Origin: Labrenzia sp. OB1
GTDB taxonomy: Bacteria > Pseudomonadota > Alphaproteobacteria > Rhizobiales > Stappiaceae
DNA length: 64,000 bases
Direction of reading: 5' to 3'
Assembly (NCBI RefSeq): GCF_001624695.1
Contig: NZ_JSEP01000005.1
Span: 172,001-236,000, forward strand
Part shown: positions 8,117 through 17,205 of the stretch, one piece after another
Numbering within the stretch: the stretch's first letter is position 1
How the letters are laid out: every line of letters starts with the position of its first letter
The notes under the pieces: model-generated
What the model was told of the DNA's origin: nothing
Seen by the model: the letters and a program-made list of their open reading frames with translations, nothing else
Database searches by the model: none
Translations under genes and position numbers: made by a program

Positions 8117-8996
8117 ACTCCTTCCGGTTGCCGCCACCGATCTGCCGCGAGGTGTTTTGTGGAGACTGGTTCGCAGAAAGCTGGCACTTTTTGCCATGGT
8201 CGTGATCGGGATCATCGTCGGGGCAGCCCTGTTCGCGCCGCTGGTCGCGCCTTTCAATCCGGAAGAACAGTTCTTTGAGGGCCTGACACTGGAAGGCGCG
8301 CCACTGCCGCCAGGCGAAAGGTTCTGGCTCGGCACGGATCTTCTCGGCCGGGATCTGTTGTCGCGGCTGATCTACGGAGCCAGAACGTCGCTCATCATCG
8401 GGATCGTGGCAAACGGTATTGCCGTGGTGGTCGGGGCTTTCGTCGGCATTCTCGCAGGCTTCTTCCGCGGCTGGGTGGAGACGCTGCTCATGCGGTTCAC
8501 CGACCTGATGATGGCTTTTCCGGCGCTTCTTCTGGCGATCACCCTGGCGGCGATCTTCCAGCCTTCGCTATGGATCGTCGCCATGGTCATCGCCATGGTG
8601 AACTGGGTGCAGATGGCGCGTGTCGTCTATACGGAAACCAGGTCGCTTTCGGAGCGGGAGTTCATTCTCGCCGAGCGGGCCATGGGAGCGGGGCTGTTCC
8701 GCATCCTGTTCCGTCACATTCTGCCGCACCTTTTGTCCTCCATCGTGGTCTTCGGCACGGTCGGCATTTCCACGACCGTGCTTCTGGAGGCAACGCTCAG
8801 CTATCTGGGCATCGGCGTGCAGCCGCCGACTCCTTCCTGGGGCAACATCATCTACGAGAACCAGACCTATTTCACCTCCGCTCCCTGGCTGGTGTTCTTC
8901 CCCGGCTTCGCGATTATCGCCCTGGCGCTGGGCTTCAATCTCCTGGGCGACAGCTTGCGGGAAGTGCTTGATCCGACCCAGAAGGGGAGGCACTGA
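8094..8996 (+). CDS. Peptide-type ABC importer permease, DppC-like
   Basis: A 300-residue inner-membrane permease of the DppC/OppC family. The N-terminal helix (LALFAMVVIGIIVGAALFAPLV) is followed by a periplasmic loop with WLGTDLLGRDLLSRLIYGA, a hallmark of this subunit. Five further helices follow, with the ATPase-coupling loop around EFILAERAMGAG. The ATG at 8094 is preceded immediately by a GGGAGGGGA ribosome site; an upstream GTG in the same frame at 8079 is less likely. It overlaps the end of amiR, which ties the regulator to the transport genes. It pairs with the DppB-like subunit 2 bases downstream. Confidence 0.93.
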   Translation: MTADAKPELLPVAATDLPRGVLWRLVRRKLALFAMVVIGIIVGAALFAPLVAPFNPEEQFFEGLTLEGAPLPPGERFWLGTDLLGRDLLSRLIYGARTSLIIGIVANGIAVVVGAFVGILAGFFRGWVETLLMRFTDLMMAFPALLLAITLAAIFQPSLWIVAMVIAMVNWVQMARVVYTETRSLSEREFILAERAMGAGLFRILFRHILPHLLSSIVVFGTVGISTTVLLEATLSYLGIGVQPPTPSWGNIIYENQTYFTSAPWLVFFPGFAIIALALGFNLLGDSLREVLDPTQKGRH

Positions 8997-8998
8997 TC

Positions 8999-9919
8999 AT
9001 GGGTGGATATGTCCTGCGGCGCGTCCTGCAATCGTTGCTCATCCTGCTCGGGATTTCGTTCCTGACATTCATCCTCTTGTACCTGATCCCGGCGGATCCG
9101 GCGCGCCAGATCGCAGGCCGCAGCGCAACGGCGCAGACGGTGGAGAACATCCGCGAGCAACTGGGTCTCAACCTGCCGTTCTACCAGCAGTATTTCCGCT
9201 ATCTGACGGGCCTTTTGCAGGGCGATCTCGGGCGGTCCTATCTGCAGAAGACGGAAGTCGGCGAGCTGATCCGCTCACGCCTGCCCGCCACTCTCCTGCT
9301 GATGGCGGGCGCGATCATCTGCGAACTTGCCATCGGCCTGACAATGGGAATCGTTGCAGCTCTTCGCCGCAACACGGCGACGGATACAAGCCTCATGGTG
9401 CTTTCCTTCGTCGGCGTTTCCTCGCCGCAATTCGTGATCGGCATCCTGCTTCTCTATGTGTTCTCGGTGCAGCTCGGGTGGTTTCCGATCGGTGGTTACG
9501 GGACATTCCGGCACATGGTCCTGCCGTCGCTGACGCTCGGTCTGCTGGGCGCCGGCTGGTATTCGCGCATGATGCGCTCGTCGATGATCGATGTGCTGCG
9601 CCAGGACTTCATCCGCACGGCGCGGGCCAAGGGGCTGAAGCGCTGGCAGGTGCTGTTCGGCCATGCCATGCCGAACGCGCTGCTGCCGGTGATCGCGATG
9701 ATCGGCATCGATATCGGCCTGTTCATGAGTGGCATCGTCGTGGTGGAAAGCGTTTTCGGATGGCCGGGCATCGGACAGCTCGCCTGGCAGGCCATCCAGC
9801 GCGTCGACATCCCGATCATTATGGGCGTAACGCTCGTCTCCGCATTCGCGATCGTTCTCGGAAACTTCCTCGCCGACCTGATCGTGCCCCTGATTGATCC
9901 GAGGATCAAGCTGCGCTGA
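8999..9919 (+). CDS. Peptide-type ABC importer permease, DppB-like
   Basis: A 306-residue permease of the DppB/OppB family with the expected N-terminal helix (LQSLLILLGISFLTFILLYL), the LIPADPARQIAG motif after it, and a coupling loop with DFIRTARAKGLKRWQV near residue 205. Length is normal. It starts two bases after the DppC-like gene. Unlike many operons DppC precedes DppB here. A 73-base gap separates it from the binding-protein gene. The pair forms the channel for the substrate delivered by the protein encoded at 9993. Confidence 0.93.
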   Translation: MGGYVLRRVLQSLLILLGISFLTFILLYLIPADPARQIAGRSATAQTVENIREQLGLNLPFYQQYFRYLTGLLQGDLGRSYLQKTEVGELIRSRLPATLLLMAGAIICELAIGLTMGIVAALRRNTATDTSLMVLSFVGVSSPQFVIGILLLYVFSVQLGWFPIGGYGTFRHMVLPSLTLGLLGAGWYSRMMRSSMIDVLRQDFIRTARAKGLKRWQVLFGHAMPNALLPVIAMIGIDIGLFMSGIVVVESVFGWPGIGQLAWQAIQRVDIPIIMGVTLVSAFAIVLGNFLADLIVPLIDPRIKLR

Positions 9920-9992
9920 TGCGCGGAAAGAATGCCGGGAAATCCACCGAAAGAGCGGACCGGCTGAATCACCTTAACCTGGAGGTTTGATC

Positions 9993-11615
9993 ATGAATAG
10001 AACACTTCTGGCAGGGGCTGCCGCCCTTCTTGCCGCCACGGCTCTCACACCCGCGCAGGCGGATGACATCAAACAGGGTGGGTCGATGATCGTCACCTAC
10101 AAGGACGATGTCTCCACGCTCGATCCGGCAATCGGTTATGACTGGCAGAACTGGTCGATGATCAAGAGCCTGTTCGACGGTCTGATGGACTACGAACCGG
10201 GCACGACCAACCTGATGAACGACCTTGCCGAGGACTACACGATTTCCGACGACGGCAAGGTCTTCACCTTCAAGCTGCGCGAGGGTGTCAAGTTCCACAA
10301 TGGCCGCGAGTTGACTGCGGAAGATGTCAAATACTCGCTCGACCGGGTTACCAATCCCGAGACCCAGAGCCCGGGCGCCGGTTTCTTCGGCTCCATCAAG
10401 GGCTTTGACGCCGTCGCCGCCGGCGACGCCGACAGCCTTGAAGGGGTGACGGTGGTCGACCCCTATACGGTGAAGATCGAACTGTCCCGCCCGGACGCGA
10501 CGTTCCTGCACGTGATGGCGATCAACTTCTCGTCCATCGTTCCCAAGGAAGCCGTAGAGGAATGGGGCGCCGATTTCGGCAAGCACCCGGTCGGCAGTGG
10601 CGCGTTTTCGCTGGAAGAGTGGACCCTCGGACAGCGGCTGGTGTTCAAGCGCAACGACGACTACTGGCGCGCCGGTGTGCCGAAGCTCGACGAGATCACC
10701 TTCGAGGTCGGCCAGGAGCCGATTGTCGCCCTTTTGCGCCTGCAGCGCGGCGAGGCCGATATTCCGGGCGACGGCATTCCGCCGGCGAAGTTCCTCGAGG
10801 TCGCAGAGGATCCGCAATACAAGGACCTGATCATCGAGGGGGGGCAGCTGCACACCGGTTATGTCACCATGAATGTGAAGATGCCGCCTTTCGACAAGCC
10901 GGAAGTGCGCAAGGCCGTCAACATGGCGATCAACAAGGATCGCATCGTGCGCATCATCAACGGCCGCGCCGTTCCGGCCAACCAGCCGCTGCCGCCGACC
11001 ATGCCGGGCTACGACACCAACTACGAAGGCTATGCTTACGATCCGGAGGCCGCAAAAGCACTTCTGGCCGAGGCTGGCGTCGGCGACGGTTTCGAGACGG
11101 AACTCTACGTCTACAACACCGATCCGAACCCCCGTATCGCCCAGGCCATCCAGGCGGATCTCGCCGCCATCGGCATCAAGGCTGAAATCAAGGCGCTGGC
11201 CCAGGCCAATGTCATCGCAGCCGGCGGCGAACCCGATCAGGCGCCGATGATCTGGTCCGGCGGCATGGCCTGGATCGCCGACTTCCCGGATCCGTCCAAC
11301 TTCTACGGCCCGATTCTCGGCTGCGCCGGCGCGGTCAAGGGAGGCTGGAACTGGTCCTGGTACTGCAACGAGGAGCTGGACGCGCTGGCAACGGCCGCCG
11401 ACAGCATGACGGACCCGTCCCAGAAGGCCGAGCGCGAGGAAGCCTGGCGCAAGATCTTCATCGCGGTAATGGATGACGCGGCCTGGGCACCGGTCTTCCA
11501 TGAACAGCGTTTCACAATGCGGTCCGAGCGGCTGGGTGGTCCTGACGCCATCTTCGTCGATCCGGTCCATATTCCCGTCAACTACGATTATGTATGGGCG
11601 AAAGATGTGCAGTAA
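9993..11615 (+). CDS. ABC importer binding protein, SBP family 5
   Basis: A 540-residue secreted binding protein of the DppA/OppA family. The signal peptide is MNRTLLAGAAALLAATALTPAQA. Landmarks are DDVSTLDPAIGYD, LAEDYTISDDGKVFTFKLR with FHNGRELTAEDVKYSLDR, and KAVNMAINKDRIV. ATG 9993 is supported by GGAGG at 9981-9985; a TTG two codons upstream in the same frame is less likely. The end overlaps the acetamidase gene by 11 bases. That overlap, with an amide sensor at the head of the operon, suggests the ligand is an amide or amide-bearing compound rather than an ordinary peptide. That is an inference. Confidence 0.93.
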   Translation: MNRTLLAGAAALLAATALTPAQADDIKQGGSMIVTYKDDVSTLDPAIGYDWQNWSMIKSLFDGLMDYEPGTTNLMNDLAEDYTISDDGKVFTFKLREGVKFHNGRELTAEDVKYSLDRVTNPETQSPGAGFFGSIKGFDAVAAGDADSLEGVTVVDPYTVKIELSRPDATFLHVMAINFSSIVPKEAVEEWGADFGKHPVGSGAFSLEEWTLGQRLVFKRNDDYWRAGVPKLDEITFEVGQEPIVALLRLQRGEADIPGDGIPPAKFLEVAEDPQYKDLIIEGGQLHTGYVTMNVKMPPFDKPEVRKAVNMAINKDRIVRIINGRAVPANQPLPPTMPGYDTNYEGYAYDPEAAKALLAEAGVGDGFETELYVYNTDPNPRIAQAIQADLAAIGIKAEIKALAQANVIAAGGEPDQAPMIWSGGMAWIADFPDPSNFYGPILGCAGAVKGGWNWSWYCNEELDALATAADSMTDPSQKAEREEAWRKIFIAVMDDAAWAPVFHEQRFTMRSERLGGPDAIFVDPVHIPVNYDYVWAKDVQ

Positions 11616-12555
11616 CTGCAAGGCCGCTTACACCATCCACGCGGCACAGCATCACTTCGGCTGGGACAATTCGTTTGCCCCGGCCGAGACGGTGGCTCCC
11701 GGTACGGTGCTCGAATTCGAGTGCCTCGACAGTTCCGCGGGGCAACTGACGCCGGAGAGCACCGTCCAGGATGTTGCGGACCTGGATTTCGGCAAGATCA
11801 ACCCGGTCAATGGCCCCATCCGTGTGGATGGGGCCGAGCCGGGCGATGCACTGGTCGTGAAGATCCATGAGTTCAAGCCATCCGGTTTCGGTTGGACCGC
11901 CAACATTCCTGGCTTCGGTCTGCTGGCAGATCAGTTCAAGGATCCGGCGCTGCACATCTGGTCCTATGACAAGGACAAGCCGGTCACGTCCGCCTTCGCT
12001 CCTTTCGGAAAGGTGCCGCTCAAACCCTTCGCCGGGACGATCGGCGTCGCGCCGGCGGAGGCTGGACTGCATTCCATCGTGCCCCCGCGGCGCGTCGGTG
12101 GAAACATGGATATCCGCGACCTTGCCGCCGGAACGACGCTTTATCTGCCGATCGAGGTCGCGGGTGCGCTGTTTTCCATCGGCGATACTCATGCCGCTCA
12201 GGGCGACGGCGAAGTCTGTGGCACGGCCATCGAGAGTCCGATGAACACGGTGATCGAACTGGATCTCATCAAGGGCGCGGACCTGAAGATGCCGCGTTTC
12301 GAGACGCCGGGCCCTGTCACCCGGCATCTGGATGAAATGGGCTATGAGGTTACGACCGGGATCGGTACCGATCTCTTCGCGGGCGCTCAGGCGGCCGTGT
12401 CGAACATGATCGATCTCCTGTGCGCCCGCCACGGATACAGTGCGGTTGATGCCTACATGCTGTGTTCGGTGTGCGGCGATCTGAGGATCTCGGAAATCGT
12501 CGATGCTCCGAACTGGGTCGTGTCCTTCTATTTCCCGAAGGTCGTGCTCCAGTAG
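11605..12555 (+). CDS. fmdA: Acetamidase/formamidase family amidohydrolase
   Basis: A 316-residue enzyme of the FmdA_AmdA family, which hydrolyses short aliphatic amides (formamide, acetamide and relatives) to the acid and ammonia, usually with a bound metal. Diagnostic stretches are HHFGWDN near residue 17 and GDTHAAQGDGEVCGTAIE near residue 193. The start ATG at 11605 overlaps the last codons of the binding-protein gene; no signal peptide is present, so it acts in the cytoplasm on imported substrate. Its place between the binding protein and the ATPase of an amiC/amiR-headed operon makes it the probable catabolic output of the system. The exact amide is not known. Confidence 0.9.
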   Translation: MCSNCKAAYTIHAAQHHFGWDNSFAPAETVAPGTVLEFECLDSSAGQLTPESTVQDVADLDFGKINPVNGPIRVDGAEPGDALVVKIHEFKPSGFGWTANIPGFGLLADQFKDPALHIWSYDKDKPVTSAFAPFGKVPLKPFAGTIGVAPAEAGLHSIVPPRRVGGNMDIRDLAAGTTLYLPIEVAGALFSIGDTHAAQGDGEVCGTAIESPMNTVIELDLIKGADLKMPRFETPGPVTRHLDEMGYEVTTGIGTDLFAGAQAAVSNMIDLLCARHGYSAVDAYMLCSVCGDLRISEIVDAPNWVVSFYFPKVVLQ

Positions 12556-12612
12556 TCACATCCGGGCGGTGGTCATACGACTGCCGCCCGCCTTATCAAG
12601 CCCGATACCAGA

Positions 12613-14412
12613 GTGAACAGAGTGTCCACATCGCCAGATCCCTGCGCGTCCTCCGACGGCGTCGTTCTTTCCGTCCGGGGGCTTTGCACCGACGTTGCCA
12701 CGCCAACCGGAGCAAGGGCCGTGGTGAGCAACCTCTCCTTCGATCTGCGGCGGGGGGAAACGCTGTGTATCGCCGGAGAGTCCGGTTCCGGAAAATCCAT
12801 CACCGCGCTGTCGATCATGGGGTTGCTGCCGGAACGGATGGCCCGGGTTTCGGGTGGAGAGGTGCTGTTTGAGGGCCGGGACCTGACGAAGATCCGCGAA
12901 GATGAATTGCGCCGCATTCGCGGCGGCGACATCGCGATGATCTTTCAGGAGCCGATGACGTCGCTGAACCCGGTTCTGACCATTGGGCGGCAATTGCGCG
13001 AGGCTATCCTTGCGCATCAGGACGTTTCGCGGTCGAAGGCGGAAAAGATCGCCCTGACGATGCTTGAGTCGGTGCGGCTCGCGGAGCCCCGCCGCCGTCT
13101 GCGTCAGTATCCGCATGAACTGTCCGGCGGCATGCGACAGCGGGTGATGATCGCCATGGCGCTCGCCTGCAATCCGAAGATCCTCATCGCCGATGAACCG
13201 ACGACAGCCCTCGACGTGACAATCCAGGCGCAGATCCTGCAGCTCATCCGGGACCTGCAGCGCGACTTCGGAACGGCCGTCATCATGATCACCCATGACA
13301 TGGGGGTGGTCGCCGAAATGGCGGACAGGGTGATCGTGATGAACAACGGCAGCATCGTTGAGCGTGGCGAAGTCGCGGATGTCTTCGAGCGGCCGTCTGA
13401 TCCCTATACGCGCCGGCTGCTGGATGCGGTTCCGAAGCTGGGTGCCATGGCCGGTCTCGACAGCGCGCCCAAGGCGGGGCTTCAGGCGCAGCCGCCGGTT
13501 CTTGAGGTGGAGGACCTCGTCGTCCGCTTCGATCTGCACGGCGGACTTCTCAACCGGGTCACTTCCCGCGTCCATGCGGTCGAGGGTGTTTGCCTTCACC
13601 TTGACCCCGGGGAGACCCTTGGGCTGGTCGGGGAAAGCGGCTGCGGAAAATCCACCATCGGCAAGGCGCTCCTGAACCTTGTGCCCTGGGAAGGCTCAAT
13701 CCGGGTGGCGGGACGCCACGCAGGTGTCGGCGGCGCGGCTATGCAGAAGCGCCTGCGCCGGGACATGCAGATGATCTTCCAGGATCCCTATGCCTCGCTC
13801 GACCCGCGCATGACTGTCGGCGACATTGTCGGCGAGCCGCTTGTCATTCACGGGTTGGCGAAAGGACAGGACCTCAAGGACCGTGTCGCTTCGCTTTTCG
13901 AGCGTGTGGGGCTTCCCGCCGACGTACTGGCCCGCCATCCGCACGAGTTCTCCGGCGGACAGCGTCAGCGTATCTGCATAGCCAGGGCGCTTGCGCTGTC
14001 GCCAAAGGTGATCATTGCCGACGAAAGCGTTTCGGCGCTCGACGTTTCCGTGCAGGCGCGTGTGCTGGACCTGCTGCAGGAACTGCAGGAGGAGCTCGGA
14101 CTGTCCTATCTCTTCATTTCGCACGACATGGCCGTGGTGGAAAAGATCTCCCACCGGATCGCCGTGATGTATCTCGGCCAGATTGTGGAGACCGGCACAC
14201 GGCGGCAGGTCTTCGAAAATCCGCAGCATGAATACACGCGGCGTCTTCTGAAAGCGGTGCCCATTCCGGACCCGAAAAAGCGGCGGGCCGTCTTCGATGT
14301 GCCAGCCGGTGAAATTCCCTCGCCCGTGCTGCCCCTCGGACAATCCGTCAGCAGGGTGCGCTATAATGATGTCGGCGAAAAGCATCTGGTTGCGGAGACA
14401 CTTCATGATTGA
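12613..14412 (+). CDS. Fused double ATPase of the peptide-type importer (DppD-DppF, GsiA-like)
   Basis: A 599-residue protein with two complete ABC ATPase domains in one chain, as in GsiA/YejF. The first has Walker A GESGSGKS, signature LSGGMRQR, Walker [13 protein letters not shown]. The second (from about residue 295) has Walker [10 protein letters not shown], signature FSGGQRQR and Walker [13 protein letters not shown], where the usual DEP is DES. The interdomain cysteine-rich HPY tail is reduced. The frame opens at a GTG (12613); a second GTG at 12622 is an alternative start. It supplies both ATPase halves for the permeases encoded at 8094-9919, in contrast with the separate DppD and DppF genes of the leftward operon. 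Confidence 0.92.
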   Translation: MNRVSTSPDPCASSDGVVLSVRGLCTDVATPTGARAVVSNLSFDLRRGETLCIAGESGSGKSITALSIMGLLPERMARVSGGEVLFEGRDLTKIREDELRRIRGGDIAMIFQEPMTSLNPVLTIGRQLREAILAHQDVSRSKAEKIALTMLESVRLAEPRRRLRQYPHELSGGMRQRVMIAMALACNPKILIADEPTTALDVTIQAQILQLIRDLQRDFGTAVIMITHDMGVVAEMADRVIVMNNGSIVERGEVADVFERPSDPYTRRLLDAVPKLGAMAGLDSAPKAGLQAQPPVLEVEDLVVRFDLHGGLLNRVTSRVHAVEGVCLHLDPGETLGLVGESGCGKSTIGKALLNLVPWEGSIRVAGRHAGVGGAAMQKRLRRDMQMIFQDPYASLDPRMTVGDIVGEPLVIHGLAKGQDLKDRVASLFERVGLPADVLARHPHEFSGGQRQRICIARALALSPKVIIADESVSALDVSVQARVLDLLQELQEELGLSYLFISHDMAVVEKISHRIAVMYLGQIVETGTRRQVFENPQHEYTRRLLKAVPIPDPKKRRAVFDVPAGEIPSPVLPLGQSVSRVRYNDVGEKHLVAETLHD

Positions 14413-14462
14413 ACGGCCAACCTGAAAAAGCCTACAATAGCGGGACTTTGGAGACCGCTGAC

Positions 14463-15071
14463 ATGACGGCATTGGATGACCTTCTGGAGACGGCGCAGGC
14501 CTTGATCTTCGACTGCGACGGCACATTGCTTGCCACGCCGGATCTCTATGCGGGAGCCTGGCAGGCAGCGTTCGCATCCGCAGGGCAGGACATGGCCGCC
14601 GGCTGGTACCACGAGCGGGCAGGCATGTCCGAACACGTTCTGCTCGATGAGTTCGAGAAGGAGCGGTCCGTGATCCTCGACTGGGAGCATGTCGTTCTGG
14701 CCATGCGCTCGGCCGTTCTGCAGCGGATCGGTGCGGTGCGTGAGATTTCCGCCGTGGCCGGCATCGCCCGACGGTTTGAAGGGCAAAAACCAATGGCGGT
14801 TGCTTCCGGTGGCCCCAGGGAGATAGTCACCGCCTCACTTGAAAGTGCCGGATTGATGCCGCTCTTTCATACCGTCGTGACGATGGATGACGTCGCCAAC
14901 GCGAAACCGGCACCCGATCTGTTCCTGGAAGCCGCGCACCGGCTGGGCACGGCTCCGGCGGACTGTCTGGTCTTCGAAGACAGCCGACAGGGCATACAGG
15001 CGGCCCGGAACGCGGAAATGCGTGTCATCGATGTGAACGCCCTGATTGCCGATGAGGCCGCAACGTTCTGA
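14463..15071 (+). CDS. HAD-superfamily phosphatase, beta-phosphoglucomutase-like
   Basis: A 202-residue cytoplasmic hydrolase of the HAD superfamily. Motif I is FDCDGTLL near residue 17, motif II is VASGG, the motif III lysine is in NAKPAPDLF, and motif IV is FEDSRQGIQAA. A small helical cap follows motif I, as in the YqaB/beta-PGM group. I chose ATG 14463 because a GGAG lies 10 bases upstream; the frame itself opens 18 codons earlier. It is the last gene of the rightward operon, 50 bases after the double ATPase. Its substrate and its link to amide metabolism are unclear. Confidence 0.85.
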   Translation: MTALDDLLETAQALIFDCDGTLLATPDLYAGAWQAAFASAGQDMAAGWYHERAGMSEHVLLDEFEKERSVILDWEHVVLAMRSAVLQRIGAVREISAVAGIARRFEGQKPMAVASGGPREIVTASLESAGLMPLFHTVVTMDDVANAKPAPDLFLEAAHRLGTAPADCLVFEDSRQGIQAARNAEMRVIDVNALIADEAATF

Positions 15072-15207
15072 CGCATTTTCTCCGTTCTTGAAGGTTTCTC
15101 CGAGCCGGAAAGATCGCGGATCGAATCCGGTGCAGCCGGGGAGGCCGGAAAGCGCGTCGCACGGATGCTCTCGCGCCTTCGATGGACCGACAGCCGCGCG
15201 GTTCCGC

Positions 15208-16662
15208 TCAATCCGATGGAGCCACCCGGTAAGGCACGATCCCGCGCCGTCCGGGTTCGATGAAAGGATCCTTGTCGATTGCCGGGAAGGCGCGCTGGTC
15301 GCAATTGTCCCTCGGGCAGATCCGGCAGTTCACGCCAATCGGCTCGGGGGGCGAGTTGCTTTCAACATCGAGACCGTCGGCATAGACAATGGCGTCGGCA
15401 TATTTGACTTCGCAGCCGATTCCGAGCGCGTATCTGCGCTCTCCGGTGGGATAGTCGGGCTGATGTTTGGTGACGCTGGTGGCCATGCACAGGTAGTTCA
15501 CGCCATCGGGCATCTGCGCGATTTGTGCGGTGAACTTGTTCGAGTTCTGCTCGAAAGCCTGATGAACATTCCAGCGCGGGCAGGATCCGCCGAACCTGGC
15601 GAACTGGAAGCGGGTGGCGCTGTGTCTTTTGACGACATTGCCGGCGCGGTCAATCTTGACGAAATAGAACGGTAAACCGTTCGCGCCCGGTCGCTGCAGG
15701 GTCGACAAGCGGTGACAGACGGTCTCGATGCTGGCGTCCGTCAGATTCGACAGCAATTGAATGTCGTGACGGCATCTGGTGGCGGCGCGCAGGAAGTCGT
15801 CATAGGGCAGCAGCAGGGCACCCGCGAAATAGTTCCGAAGAGCAAGTCTGGCGATGCTCTGTGCGGATTGGGTCTTGAACTTCGCCCGTTCTACTTCCCC
15901 GGAGATGACATCCTTCACGCAGAGTTCGGCGATGAACGAACCGAGGAGGAAATTCTTGGCCGATTTCGGAATGGCGCGATAGACGGAAATCCGGCGCGTA
16001 TAATCTTCCTGGCGAATAAGGGTTCCCTGGTAGTCGGGATGTTGTTCTACCGTGATCTTGAAGCGCTGCTGCAGCCAGTGAGTCAGGCTGTCGAATTTCG
16101 AGGCGCTGTTCGGCAGACCGATTTCGTAACACAGTTTTTCCGCCGCCCGGTCGAGGGAGTCGACATAGTTGTCGATGTAATGAAAATAGTCGCGAACCTC
16201 GTCGTAGGCGGATTTTCTGAATGAAGCGCCGGCTTCTCCCGCACCGCTCATGTGCACCAGTTCGTCTTCGATGGCGTCGCGATCCTGAAAACCGCGAAGG
16301 TTGCCGTAAAGATCCATGATGGCCTTGGTTATTCCAGGCGCGCGGGTGACCAGTTCATGCAGTTCCTGCTTGCCGATGGCAGAACTGTGGAACCTTGTGT
16401 CGGCGAAGATTTCCTGCAGGTCCCGAACGACCCGGTCGAGATCGTTCTTCTCGAAGGCTGCCAGATCGGTTCCGAAGATGCGGTTGATGGACAGGAGGAC
16501 CGATGCCGTGACCGGCCTGTTGTTGTTTTCGATCTGGTTGACGTAGGCGGTCGACAGGCCGACCTTTCTGGCGAACTCTCCCTGGGACAGACCGAACTCC
16601 GATCTGATCTGCCGCAGCGTGTGGCCTGAATAGAGTTTCTTGTTCAAGACACCATCCCCCAT
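15208..16662 (-). CDS. ScfR/RamB-type helix-turn-helix regulator of short-chain acyl metabolism
   Basis: A 484-residue regulator. The first 75 residues are a Cro/XRE helix-turn-helix (LRQIRSEFGLSQGEFARKVG, then STAYVNQIENN). The middle resembles the ImmA/IrrE-like segment, and the C-terminal third is the ScfR (DUF2083) domain ending with a cysteine cluster (CRICPRDNC). Such proteins (RamB, and the short-chain fatty acyl regulators of alphaproteobacteria) control propionate, acetate or glyoxylate pathways; no target of that kind is adjacent here. The IrrE-like segment lacks a visible HExxH, so peptidase activity is not claimed. Two palindromes lie in its upstream region. Confidence 0.87.
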   Translation of the reverse strand: MGDGVLNKKLYSGHTLRQIRSEFGLSQGEFARKVGLSTAYVNQIENNNRPVTASVLLSINRIFGTDLAAFEKNDLDRVVRDLQEIFADTRFHSSAIGKQELHELVTRAPGITKAIMDLYGNLRGFQDRDAIEDELVHMSGAGEAGASFRKSAYDEVRDYFHYIDNYVDSLDRAAEKLCYEIGLPNSASKFDSLTHWLQQRFKITVEQHPDYQGTLIRQEDYTRRISVYRAIPKSAKNFLLGSFIAELCVKDVISGEVERAKFKTQSAQSIARLALRNYFAGALLLPYDDFLRAATRCRHDIQLLSNLTDASIETVCHRLSTLQRPGANGLPFYFVKIDRAGNVVKRHSATRFQFARFGGSCPRWNVHQAFEQNSNKFTAQIAQMPDGVNYLCMATSVTKHQPDYPTGERRYALGIGCEVKYADAIVYADGLDVESNSPPEPIGVNCRICPRDNCDQRAFPAIDKDPFIEPGRRGIVPYRVAPSD

Positions 16663-16756
16663 CTGTCCGGTGGGCTTCCGCGCATGACGGGCCTTCCTCT
16701 AACCTCTGTTGAGGTCAGCCTTTTTTCGTCCTCCTGCGCATGCAGAATGCTCTATA

Positions 16757-16786
16757 TGCTAATTATTAGCAATACGCAGTATGCGT
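16757..16786. promoter_or_regulatory. Paired palindromes in the ScfR/LuxR divergent promoter
   Basis: TGCTAATTATTAGCA (16757-16771) is a perfect 7+1+7 palindrome and ACGCA-GTA-TGCGT (16774-16786) a second one directly next to it. They lie 95 bases upstream of the ScfR start and 75 bases upstream of the LuxR-type start in an AT-rich stretch, so they could serve both promoters. The binding protein is inferred, not shown. Confidence 0.55.
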
Positions 16787-16860
16787 TTTTACATTTTACA
16801 AAAGTGCCTTGCTGGTGAATGGTCCCGGCATACACCTCAGAACCAATCCGGGAGGAAGCC

Positions 16861-17163
16861 ATGACCGCTCATTTTGCTCTCGACGCTCGTGCTGGCCTGA
16901 AAGGTCAGAGCGAACCCGTCGCAGGAAACGCCCGCTGGCCGATCAACCTGTGCGATGCCATGACACCGCGTCAGCTCGAAGTCATGCTCTTGTTGTGCGA
17001 GGGAATGGTGAACAAGCAGATCGCCTATGAACTGGACATCTCCATAGCGACCATCAAGGTGCATATCCGCAACGCAATTACCCGGCTCGGAGCGAAAAAT
17101 CGGACCAACGCCGTGGCGATTGTTGCTGCGAACAGCGCGATTTTCAGAAACGCAGCGGTCTGA
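16861..17163 (+). CDS. Stand-alone LuxR-type helix-turn-helix protein
   Basis: A 100-residue protein made almost only of a LuxR/GerE DNA-binding domain (MTPRQLEVMLLLCEGMVNKQ, then IATIKVHIRNAITRLGAKNR). There is no receiver, autoinducer-binding or PAS domain: about 38 residues precede the domain. The start at 16861 is fixed by GGGAGGAAG at 16850-16857. The small size fits GerE-like single-domain regulators, which act by abundance or partner binding. It is divergent from the ScfR regulator and sits beside a convergent LysR gene, so its targets cannot be inferred from neighbours. Confidence 0.85.
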   Translation: MTAHFALDARAGLKGQSEPVAGNARWPINLCDAMTPRQLEVMLLLCEGMVNKQIAYELDISIATIKVHIRNAITRLGAKNRTNAVAIVAANSAIFRNAAV

Positions 17164-17205
17164 CGGCCGGTCCCTGGTCACCGGAGCCGGAACGCGTTTT
17201 CCGCC

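Noticed and set aside
9969-11621. A 550-codon open frame on the minus strand
   Set aside because: It is opposite the secreted binding protein at 9993, which has a signal peptide and ribosome site; the frame arises from high GC in the third codon position.
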